Assembly: GCA_026193355.1 (NCBI GenBank)
Contig: JAPHTL010000348.1
Coordinates: 1 to 6,984 of the forward strand
Length of the DNA: 6,984 nucleotides
Direction of reading: 5' to 3'
Source of the DNA: Rhodospirillales bacterium
Lineage (GTDB): Bacteria > Pseudomonadota > Alphaproteobacteria > Rhodospirillales > JAPHTL01
The notes beneath the pieces were generated by a model. That model saw only the letters and a program-made list of their open reading frames with translations, made no database searches and was not told the origin of the DNA. Positions 1 to 5,840 of this stretch are shown in pieces (position 1 is the first letter of the stretch; each line of letters starts with the position of its first letter). The translations under genes and the position numbers were made by a program.

Positions 1-716
1 ATCTTCCTGTCGCTGAACCAGCGCATTTCCCGCTCGAGGCGATCCATCGAGAACTGGAAAATTTTTGTCTGGGTGGCAGACCCCCAGTCGCAAAACGTGC
101 ACTGGAAGGGGCATCCGCGGTTGGTCTCCCACAAGGCAAGCCACTCGTCTGCAGAATCGTCTTTCATCAATTCATCGAAAATCCCGTTCAGGTAGGGTGA
201 GGGGATGCTGTCGAGGTCCCTGATGCGGTCGCTTTTTTCATGAACTATGAAATCACCAGACGCGTTCACGAAGCTGATTGACGGGACGTCCGCCCAATTG
301 CGATCCGGGAAAGATTCCAGCAGGCGCGCGAAAGCGGTTTCGCCCTCGCCATTGATCACGACATCGATGAACGGATTCTCCCGACAGAATGCTTCGGCGT
401 TATCCGGCACCTGCGGGCCACCGAAAACAACGAGAACCTTCGGATTCATCTCTTTCAGGCGGCGGGCGATTGCGAGGGAGAGTTTCTGGTTCCATACATA
501 AAGGCTGAAGCCGACGATATCGGCCTCGGCAAATTTCATCGCAGCCTCTTCAACCGGAAGGCGTTTGTAGAGCGGGGGCAGGAAGATAAACCGTTGCGGG
601 CTGGAAAGATGTTCCTGCGCATAGGCCTGCAACAAACCTGCGGCGTACGGCAGATAATGCGCCCCGGAGAAGCTGTTGTTGATTTGCGCCAGACCGACCT
701 TGAAACATTCCGTCAT
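1..716 (-). CDS. Radical SAM protein with N-terminal cobalamin-binding-type domain (partial, C-terminus off the left edge)
   Basis: Only the first 238 codons are present; the frame is open to the window edge. Residues 1-140 look like a B12-binding-type Rossmann domain: a hydrophobic strand ending in FGGP (98-101) and the INGEGETAF stretch (121-129) are typical of class B radical SAM enzymes. The radical SAM cluster motif follows as Cys202-x3-Cys206-x2-Cys209, in the context NRGCPFQCTFCDWGS. These cysteines bind a 4Fe-4S cluster that cleaves S-adenosylmethionine. I do not see the DxHxxG cobalamin-ligand motif, so cobalamin use is uncertain. ATG at 716 is the only start after the in-frame TAA at 786-788; its ribosome-binding site is weak. 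It is the last visible gene of the minus-strand unit, 82 nt after an SDR gene, which suggests sugar or glycan modification. The reaction (C-methylation, oxidation, rearrangement) cannot be told. The family call is firm, the role is not. Confidence 0.9.
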   Translation of the reverse strand, partial: MTECFKVGLAQINNSFSGAHYLPYAAGLLQAYAQEHLSSPQRFIFLPPLYKRLPVEEAAMKFAEADIVGFSLYVWNQKLSLAIARRLKEMNPKVLVVFGGPQVPDNAEAFCRENPFIDVVINGEGETAFARLLESFPDRNWADVPSISFVNASGDFIVHEKSDRIRDLDSIPSPYLNGIFDELMKDDSADEWLALWETNRGCPFQCTFCDWGSATQTKIFQFSMDRLEREMRWFSDRK

Positions 717-798
717 TGAGCATGGCCCGTTGTGAACGTTCGTGCTTGCACGTGGTCCTTCAATCGGAGCGCCGCAAGGGGGCGGTTAAAGGGCGCGT
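717..798 (-). other. 82-nt intergenic gap, no gene seen
   Basis: This is the longest spacer in the minus-strand unit, between the SDR stop (799-801) and the radical SAM start (716). It has no coding potential I would support. A small perfect inverted repeat, CGTGC-TT-GCACG (741-752), is too short and lacks a T-run, so it is not called a terminator. The gap may hold a weak internal promoter, but no convincing -35/-10 pair was found. Confidence 0.5.
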
Positions 799-1749
799 TC
801 ATGCAAGGGTGTCGCGATACCATCGAACGGTTTCCTCAATTCCCTGCGCCAACCCTGTCATGGGTTCGAATCCCAGCTCTTCGCGCGCTTTCGCAATGTC
901 AGTCAGCCGAACCGGAATCGTTGTCGGTTTGGTGGGGTCAAAGACCGGGACGACATCATGCCCTGTCGCGCCAAGAATGACTTCTGTCAGCCCGCGTATT
1001 GTCGTTCCTTCGCCGCTGCCGATGTTGATCGGATCGCAGTCGGCCTTTTTCTCAAGGGCCAGCAAACAGCCTTTCACCAGATCGGAAATGTGCAGGATGT
1101 CCCGAACTTCATCTCCGGTTCCCCAGACGATAAAAGGGTCCTCGCCCTCGACCGCGCGCCGGATCAGCGCGGCGATAACGTGGCTGGTCTTTGGGTCGAA
1201 GTTGTCATGAGGGCCGTAGACGGCGGTTGGCCGGACGATGGAAATTCCGACGCCGGAATCCCGGGCGACGAATTCGCCCATCCGCTCGATATAGCGGCGC
1301 ATCCAGCCGTAGCCCAGATATGAGGGGTGTGGTGGCGCGTCCCAAAGCTCGTTTTCCCTGACGGGGTGTTCGGCGGCGGGATAGGCGGTGCTGCTTCCGA
1401 ATAAAAGGAGCCTCTCCACCTTTTCCGCCCAGGCTGCTTCAAGGATGCGAGAGGTCAACGTCAGGTTGGTGGCGATGCCACTCATCGCGCCGGCGGCTTC
1501 CAGACCCGCGCCAGCCACTGCCCCGGCGGCGTGAAAAACAAAGCGCATCCCACGCACGGCGGACAGGCAGTCTTCGGGGCGGGTCAGGTCTGCGTCGATT
1601 GTTTCAATTCGTGGGTCATCGATAAGGGGCTTGCGTTCGTGCACGGGTATCCGGACGTCAGCGCCCTGATCAAGTAGCGCCTTTACGATATGGGTTCCGA
1701 CAAACCCGCTGCCGCCGGTTACGAGGCAGGGCTGGTTCTTGTAGAACAT
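799..1749 (-). CDS. WcaG-like NAD(P)-dependent nucleotide-sugar epimerase/reductase (extended SDR), second paralogue
   Basis: A 316-aa extended short-chain dehydrogenase/reductase, close to the family's usual length. The dinucleotide-binding motif is TGGSGFVG (G12-x2-G15-x2-G18). The strand FGSSTAYP (117-124), the segment VYGPHDNFDP (177-186) and SH (189-190) followed by VWGTG match GDP-fucose synthase (WcaG) best. That enzyme reduces a GDP-4-keto sugar after 3,5-epimerisation. Two departures are visible. The catalytic YxxxK pair reads Tyr147-Gly-Trp-Met-Arg151, with Arg in place of Lys. The epimerisation Cys of WcaG (Cys109) is Thr121, while the partner His is kept as His190. It may therefore be a 4-keto reductase, or a 4-oxidase, without epimerase activity. 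It starts 15 nt after the transketolase C-terminal gene, behind a GGTGG sequence. It is a paralogue of the SDR at 4161-5141. Family is sure, substrate is inferred. Confidence 0.93.
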   Translation of the reverse strand: MFYKNQPCLVTGGSGFVGTHIVKALLDQGADVRIPVHERKPLIDDPRIETIDADLTRPEDCLSAVRGMRFVFHAAGAVAGAGLEAAGAMSGIATNLTLTSRILEAAWAEKVERLLLFGSSTAYPAAEHPVRENELWDAPPHPSYLGYGWMRRYIERMGEFVARDSGVGISIVRPTAVYGPHDNFDPKTSHVIAALIRRAVEGEDPFIVWGTGDEVRDILHISDLVKGCLLALEKKADCDPINIGSGEGTTIRGLTEVILGATGHDVVPVFDPTKPTTIPVRLTDIAKAREELGFEPMTGLAQGIEETVRWYRDTLA

Positions 1750-1764
1750 CTTGCACCACCGCTA

Positions 1765-2643
1765 TCAGGCATTTTCGGCTTTCGATACTGCGCGTTCAAC
1801 GGCATTACGGATGCCTTCGACATCCAGACCGATCCGCTTGCGAATGTCGTGCAGGGTTCCGTACCAGCCGCAGAACTGGTCGGGCAGGCCGTGGTAGCGC
1901 GTCCTGATGTCCGGAACCTCGTTGATCGCTTCGTGAAGGCCGAAAGCATCGTGGACGACGAGAATACGCGTATCGCGGAAGCGTTCTATGGTCTCGCGAT
2001 CAATGGGTTTGAGGGTATGGAAGTAGACCAGATTGACATCAAGTTCCCGACAGGCCTCGAACACATTGCCGAGCAGGGGGCCGGCGGTCATCACGGTCAC
2101 TTTGGCGCCCGTGTCCTTCAGGACGGTGGCTTTCCCGAACGTCGTGTCGACGTCTATGTCGTGGGGGTGATCGGACAGACGGAAGTAGGTCGTCTTGTCA
2201 TTGGCGTAGCGGTTGCGCAGAAGGCTGTCGATTTCCCTGTTCGATCCGGGCTGTATCACCTCGGTGTCGGGGATCAGCCGAAGGATTGCCAGATCCATGT
2301 AGGTATGATGGGTTGCGCCGTCCCAGGCGTAGTCGAACGACGCGCCGCAAGAAACGATGTTGCCGCCGAAACGGTTGTAGCTCATGTCCAGCTTGATCTG
2401 TTCGACGCTGCGTTCGGTGATGAACGGCGCAATGGTGTGAACGAAGGGTTTCATTCCCATGGCGCTCATGCCGGCGGCGACGCTGATCAATGCGTTTTCG
2501 CAGATGCCCATATTGTAGAAGCGGTCTGGATGCGCTTCCTGGAAATGCCGGAACATATAGAAGCTGACGTCGCCAAGAATCACCGCGACCCGTTCGTCAA
2601 CGCCCGCCAGATCGCTGACGGTATCCTTAAACTGCCCACGCAT
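1765..2643 (-). CDS. Transketolase, C-terminal subunit (pyrimidine-binding and C-terminal domains)
   Basis: A 292-aa protein holding the second half of a two-gene transketolase. The pyrimidine-binding domain contains MGICEN with Glu49, the expected position of the glutamate that activates thiamine diphosphate, followed by AAGMSAMGMKP and the loop DGATHH (108-113), equivalent to GPTH in transketolases. A transketolase C-terminal domain follows, with TVMTAGPLL and later ILVVHDAF. The start at 2643 was chosen over an upstream in-frame ATG (2730) because homology begins there and a strong GGAGGAAG lies 3 nt upstream. The reading frame overlaps the N-terminal subunit gene by 17 nt, so the two are probably translationally coupled and form a heteromeric enzyme. 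Transketolases move two-carbon ketol units between sugars. In this locus it may feed sedoheptulose 7-phosphate or build a branched sugar; neither is shown by the sequence. DXP-synthase-like activity is an alternative. Confidence 0.93.
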   Translation of the reverse strand: MRGQFKDTVSDLAGVDERVAVILGDVSFYMFRHFQEAHPDRFYNMGICENALISVAAGMSAMGMKPFVHTIAPFITERSVEQIKLDMSYNRFGGNIVSCGASFDYAWDGATHHTYMDLAILRLIPDTEVIQPGSNREIDSLLRNRYANDKTTYFRLSDHPHDIDVDTTFGKATVLKDTGAKVTVMTAGPLLGNVFEACRELDVNLVYFHTLKPIDRETIERFRDTRILVVHDAFGLHEAINEVPDIRTRYHGLPDQFCGWYGTLHDIRKRIGLDVEGIRNAVERAVSKAENA

Positions 2644-3409
2644 CGACTTCCTCCAGAAGGTTGCGGAGCTCTTCGGCGTTGGGTGAGCGGCGGTGCCATT
2701 CGTGGAAGTTTTCCGAGAGGGTGCGCGCACCCCATCCCTTCACGGTCTTCGCGACGACCACGCGTGGCTTGCCCCCCTTTTCCTGAAGGGCGGTTTTCAT
2801 CGCGTCAATGTCATGACCATCGACCTCGGCCACGTCGCAGCCAAAGGCCGCGAAACGTTCCGCCGGGTTTGGAATGGGCAGGCACCGTCCCTGCGATCCG
2901 TTGGCGTCATAGATGACGGTGAGGTTGTCGAGGCCGCCGTTGACGGCGACCATGATCGCTTCCCACACGCTGCCTTCGTTCGATTCCCCGTCGCCGATCA
3001 GGGTATAGACCCGTGTATCGCTACGCGCGATTTTGGCGGCCAGCGCCATGCCCGCCGCGACACCGATGCCGTGGCCGAGTGAACCCGTGGAAACCTCCAC
3101 ACCCGGTACCTTCAACCTGTCGGCGTGGCATCCGAAGTTCGAATCGAACGCGCCGAAGGTGTGGACGTCCTCGATTGGAAAATAGTCAAAGGCGCTCATC
3201 ACTGCGTAATAGCCCAGTGCTGCATGGCCTTTGCTGAGGACGAACCGATCCCGTCCGGTCCATTCCGGCTTTTGCGGATCATGGCGCATGGTTGAATAAA
3301 CCGCGCACAGGCTTTCAATCACAGAAAAGCAGGTGGGAATATGCCCGTGGCCGCTGCCGTGCGAGATGCGCAGAATGTTGGCGCGAATTTCCCTTGGCGT
3401 GGCGTTCAT
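2627..3409 (-). CDS. Transketolase, N-terminal subunit (thiamine diphosphate-binding)
   Basis: A 260-aa protein corresponding to the diphosphate-binding half of transketolase. Visible motifs in order: SHGSGHGHIP (16-25), SKGH (59-62), GSLGHG (109-114), and the thiamine diphosphate/Mg motif GDGESNEGSVWEA (139-151) ending in DANG with Asn170, the usual metal ligand. The catalytic pyrimidine-side glutamate is supplied by the partner at 1765-2643. A full transketolase is about 650 aa in one chain; here it is split into 260 + 292 aa, as in many archaeal and secondary-metabolite or polysaccharide loci. ATG at 3409 shares ATGA with the stop of the upstream methyltransferase gene (4-nt overlap), and no strong ribosome-binding site is seen, so translation is probably by reinitiation. 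A second, housekeeping transketolase would be expected elsewhere in the genome; this copy is likely dedicated to the sugar pathway. Confidence 0.94.
   Translation of the reverse strand: MNATPREIRANILRISHGSGHGHIPTCFSVIESLCAVYSTMRHDPQKPEWTGRDRFVLSKGHAALGYYAVMSAFDYFPIEDVHTFGAFDSNFGCHADRLKVPGVEVSTGSLGHGIGVAAGMALAAKIARSDTRVYTLIGDGESNEGSVWEAIMVAVNGGLDNLTVIYDANGSQGRCLPIPNPAERFAAFGCDVAEVDGHDIDAMKTALQEKGGKPRVVVAKTVKGWGARTLSENFHEWHRRSPNAEELRNLLEEVDAWAV
2647..2654 (-). promoter_or_regulatory. Shine-Dalgarno site for the transketolase C-terminal gene
   Basis: On the minus strand this reads GGAGGAAG, followed by TCG and the ATG at 2643. It is the strongest ribosome-binding site in the minus-strand unit and lies inside the coding sequence of the upstream subunit gene. 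It fixes the start at 2643 rather than 2730. Confidence 0.8.
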
Positions 3410-4173
3410 TCGATAACCGCGTAGGATACCCGCGCCGTCATTGGCATTCTCTTGATACGCAGGTTCTCAAGGCCGAGAACTTCGCGTACAGCGACGGTTT
3501 CGCCGGGGAAGATGTCGTCGCACAGCTCGTCGAACACCAGAACGCTTCCCTTGAACAGGTGGGGTTTCACGGCTTCCAGCGCGGCCTTGGTCGGCTTGTA
3601 GATGTCGAAGTCGAAGATCGCCAGCGATACGGTTGTTTCCGGATGATCCTTGAGGTAGGCGGGAACCGTTTTGACGGCATCACCCTTGATCAGGTCAAAC
3701 TTGCGCAGATGCGGTATTGGGTTGAGCGCTTCCTGAATCGCCAGAATCTCCGAAAGATAACCTTCGTAATCGGCGCTGACCGAGAAGGAGCCATCCTTGA
3801 TGTTGCTGCGGTTGCCGTCGATCTCGCCGGTCCCCCTGAAGCCTTCAAAGGTGTCGAAGCCGATGATCTTGCGGTGGCGGTTGAACGGTTCGAAAATCCC
3901 CCGCAGGGCTGATAGCAACGAAAGCGTCTGCCCCCAGCGAACGCCGAACTCCATGACGACGCCATGGGTGTCGACGATCATCTTGTAGATCTCGTAGAAG
4001 AACAGCATCCGGGAAAAGGATTTGGAGCTCAGATAAAGCCCCAGATTGGGAAGCAATTCATCATCGGGCACCGGCGTGGATTTAAGCAGTTCGACGAATC
4101 GCCCCTGCAATTCCTTCTCGCCCTGACTTGAGAGGACGATCGCATCGTGCTTTTGGGTCTTTATTTCGTCCAT
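3406..4173 (-). CDS. TylF/MycF-type SAM-dependent O-methyltransferase
   Basis: A 255-aa protein. A helical N-terminal part (1-70) is followed by a Rossmann methyltransferase core: motif I VMEFGVRWG (73-81), the acidic strand GFDTFEGF (105-112), then FDFDIYKPT (187-195) and VLVFDE (211-216). The last two resemble the metal-binding aspartate segments of TylF, MycE and NovP, which methylate sugar hydroxyls of macrolides and aminocoumarins. Close-looking proteins occur in surface-polysaccharide loci and are often mislabelled in databases as carnitine CoA-transferase; nothing here supports that name. The start at 4173 was chosen over an in-frame ATG at 4272 because of an AGGAGAA site 9 nt upstream and because the extra 33 residues are unlike the family. 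It overlaps the upstream SDR gene by 13 nt and the downstream transketolase gene by 4 nt. Likely role: O-methylation of the sugar made by this locus. Substrate unknown. Confidence 0.88.
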   Translation of the reverse strand: MDEIKTQKHDAIVLSSQGEKELQGRFVELLKSTPVPDDELLPNLGLYLSSKSFSRMLFFYEIYKMIVDTHGVVMEFGVRWGQTLSLLSALRGIFEPFNRHRKIIGFDTFEGFRGTGEIDGNRSNIKDGSFSVSADYEGYLSEILAIQEALNPIPHLRKFDLIKGDAVKTVPAYLKDHPETTVSLAIFDFDIYKPTKAALEAVKPHLFKGSVLVFDELCDDIFPGETVAVREVLGLENLRIKRMPMTARVSYAVIE

Positions 4174-5141
4174 GTGTCCCTGTTCTCCTGCCACCAGCGC
4201 ATCGTCTCGCGGATACCATCCTCGGTGGACGTTTTGGCGGACCAGCCAAGGACATCCCGCGCCTTGGCGCAATCAAGCGCGCGAAACGGAGCCGCCGCCG
4301 CGCCTTTCTCGCCAAACCTGATCTCTCCCGGAGTGTAATTTGCAGAAGTTAAGGCCCAGTTTACGACGTCCTCGACGGTTGTTTTCACCCCAGATCCGAT
4401 ATTGAAGCTGTCGAAAGTGATTTCCGTCCTGTTCAGCATGGCGACGACGGCGTCGCCGAAGTCCGGGCCGTAGATGATGTCCCGCGTCACGTTGGGGCTT
4501 CCCCAGACCTCGAACGGGTCCATCCGATCGGCGGCCTTGCGGATCAGGGCGGCGACAAAATGAGATTTTGACGGATCGAAGCTGGCATAGGGGCCGTAGA
4601 TATTGGCAAGCCGGGCGATCAGGATTTCCATTCCCGCTTTCTCGTGCCAGAAACGGCAGAGTTTCTCGACGTAGCGCTTGGCCCAACCGACGCCGATGTG
4701 GGCTTCGTGGGGATCGGCGTTCAGGTCCAGCTGGTCTTCACGAATATACCCTTCGAATTCCTGATAGACGGATGCCGTGCTGACGTAGACGGTGCGGCGG
4801 ACACCTTCGGCGTGAAGGGCTTCAAGCAATTGAATGTCGATCACGGCGTTGTTCGAGACCTGTTCCCACGGCGCTGCCTTCGATGCGGCGCTTCCCCCGG
4901 TTTGCGCCGCGGTGAGCACGGCGCAGTCGCACCCCTTTGCTGCGCGGCGGCAGTCGTCGGGATTGCGGAAATCCGCCTGGATGTATTCCACCCTGGTATC
5001 ATCGATGAAAACGCCGCGTTTCGTCCTGTATGTCGCCCTTATCCGCGCATCTGCGCTGGCCGCCAGGATGCTGTTGACGACATGGGTGCCGGCAAGACCA
5101 TTGCCGCCAGCGATGAGAATGTGTTTGCCGTCTATATGCAT
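4161..5141 (-). CDS. WcaG-like NAD(P)-dependent nucleotide-sugar epimerase/reductase (extended SDR), first paralogue
   Basis: A 326-aa extended SDR and the first gene of the minus-strand unit. The dinucleotide-binding motif is AGGNGLAG (G12-x2-G15-x2-G18). VSTASVYQ (120-127), IYGPYASFDP (181-190), SH (193-194), VWG and NIGSG align with its paralogue at 799-1749 and with GDP-fucose synthase. The catalytic tyrosine is missing: the YxxxK position reads Val151-Gly-Trp-Ala-Lys155, so only the lysine remains. The WcaG epimerisation Cys is Ser124; the His is kept as His194. The enzyme could use another acid/base, act as an oxidase or isomerase-like protein, or be a non-catalytic partner. The start at 5141 gives a family-like N-terminus; its ribosome-binding site is weak. 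The 3' end overlaps the methyltransferase gene by 13 nt. The family is certain; catalytic competence is open. Confidence 0.92.
   Translation of the reverse strand: MHIDGKHILIAGGNGLAGTHVVNSILAASADARIRATYRTKRGVFIDDTRVEYIQADFRNPDDCRRAAKGCDCAVLTAAQTGGSAASKAAPWEQVSNNAVIDIQLLEALHAEGVRRTVYVSTASVYQEFEGYIREDQLDLNADPHEAHIGVGWAKRYVEKLCRFWHEKAGMEILIARLANIYGPYASFDPSKSHFVAALIRKAADRMDPFEVWGSPNVTRDIIYGPDFGDAVVAMLNRTEITFDSFNIGSGVKTTVEDVVNWALTSANYTPGEIRFGEKGAAAAPFRALDCAKARDVLGWSAKTSTEDGIRETMRWWQENRDTWTK
4183..4189 (-). promoter_or_regulatory. Shine-Dalgarno site for the O-methyltransferase gene
   Basis: On the minus strand this reads AGGAGAA, 9 nt before the ATG at 4173. It lies inside the 3' end of the upstream SDR gene and decides the methyltransferase start. 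Confidence 0.75.
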
Positions 5142-5287
5142 GGATTATTCCCGCATGCGAAAATGTCGGCTACATCGTGCCATATTGAAAATGAATGGCA
5201 TACTTTTCATCGCGGGAAATGGTCTGATGGCTTCCGGGATGGGTTCTGCGTTAGTGTTCGGCATTAGGGTAAGGGAGACAGGAAAAG
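5142..5287. promoter_or_regulatory. Divergent intergenic region, expected to hold both promoters
   Basis: These 146 nt separate the two divergent arms, so promoters for both must lie here or inside the flanking genes. The middle (about 5160-5215) is richer in A and T than the genes on either side. A TTGAAA hexamer (5185-5190, plus) could be a -35 element, but no good -10 lies at the right spacing, so no promoter is called precisely. The plus-strand gene has a purine-rich leader, AAGGGAGACAGGAAAAG (5271-5287), directly before its ATG, which serves as ribosome-binding site. An inverted repeat lies at 5178-5200. Confidence 0.6.
5178..5200. repeat. Inverted repeat TGCCAT-N11-ATGGCA, possible operator
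   Basis: The two 6-nt arms are perfect reverse complements at 5178-5183 and 5195-5200, with 17 nt between arm centres. Such geometry suits a dimeric regulator, and the site sits in the divergent promoter region. A 6-nt match may also be chance. A terminator is unlikely because no T-run follows on either strand. Confidence 0.35.
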
Positions 5288-5809
5288 ATGACCGAAGGCC
5301 TCAAGGTAACCAGAACGTCGCTGGACGGTGTGTTGCTGGTTGAGCCCCCGACGATTTTCGAGGATTTCCGCGGTGAGTACGTCGAACTCTATAATGAGGA
5401 AATCTACAAGAAGGCGGGTATTCATCACGATTTCATCCAGGACGATATTTCCGTCTCCTCCCGCCATGTCCTGCGCGGAATCCATGGCGATTCCGAGACG
5501 GCCAAACTTGTCTCCTGCCTGCACGGAAAATTCTATCTTGTCGTGGTGAATTGGGATTCCGATTCGCCACAGTACCGGCAGTGGGAAGCCTTCACCCTTT
5601 CCGAAAAAAACCGTCTGCAGGTTTTAATTCCGCCCAAGTTCGGAAACGGTCACGTCGTTCTCAGCGAAACGGCCATGTTCCACTACAAGCAAACCTCGAC
5701 ATACAATCGGGCCGGGCAGTTCACCGTCATGTGGGATGATCCCGATCTGGAAATCTTCTGGCCCATCAAAAACCCGATCCTGTCGAGACGGGATGCCGGG
5801 CTGGAATAG
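5288..5809 (+). CDS. RmlC-type nucleotide-sugar 3,5-epimerase (cupin)
   Basis: A 173-aa protein, slightly shorter than the usual 180-185 aa of dTDP-4-dehydrorhamnose 3,5-epimerase. Family marks are FEDFRGEYVE (24-33), FIQDDISVSSR (49-59), VLRGIH (61-66) with His66 at the position of the catalytic base, Lys73 in AKLV, LIPPKFGNGH (113-122), and the Tyr133 region of the general acid in FHYK (131-134), then the late WDDPDL. Two stretches differ from classical RmlC: RGIHGD instead of RGLHxQ, and FGNGH instead of FAHGF. From memory these fit the subgroup that acts on GDP-4-keto-heptose (Campylobacter Cj1430-like) rather than on dTDP-rhamnose intermediates. It likely inverts C3 and/or C5 of a 4-keto nucleotide sugar in the cytoplasm. 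It is the first gene of the plus arm and has a good purine-rich ribosome-binding site. The family is sure; the sugar is inferred. Confidence 0.92.
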   Translation: MTEGLKVTRTSLDGVLLVEPPTIFEDFRGEYVELYNEEIYKKAGIHHDFIQDDISVSSRHVLRGIHGDSETAKLVSCLHGKFYLVVVNWDSDSPQYRQWEAFTLSEKNRLQVLIPPKFGNGHVVLSETAMFHYKQTSTYNRAGQFTVMWDDPDLEIFWPIKNPILSRRDAGLE

Positions 5810-5840
5810 GCCAGCATCAAGCCAGTTGCGGAAAAAGCCA

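Noticed and set aside
741..752. Small hairpin CGTGC-TT-GCACG as a terminator
   Set aside because: The 5-nt stem with a 2-nt loop has no following T-run on either strand and is likely chance.
716..1323. Plus-strand frames opposite the second SDR
   Set aside because: They mirror the SDR coding sequence, with compositionally biased Ser/Arg-rich translations and no homology that I recognise.
1690..2916. Plus-strand open frame of 408 codons
   Set aside because: It lies antisense to the transketolase C-terminal gene and parts of both neighbours. The translation has no recognisable motif, and minus-strand proteins there have clear family signatures. Long antisense frames are common with this codon bias.
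3406..4173. Reading this gene as a carnitine CoA-transferase
   Set aside because: The name is widespread for similar proteins, but the sequence shows a SAM-binding Rossmann core and TylF-like metal-binding segments and no CoA-transferase features.
4644..5343. Two plus-strand frames (207 and 169 codons) reaching across the divergent region
   Set aside because: Both are mostly antisense to the first SDR and would run into the start of the RmlC-like gene. No motif and no plausible ribosome-binding site support them.
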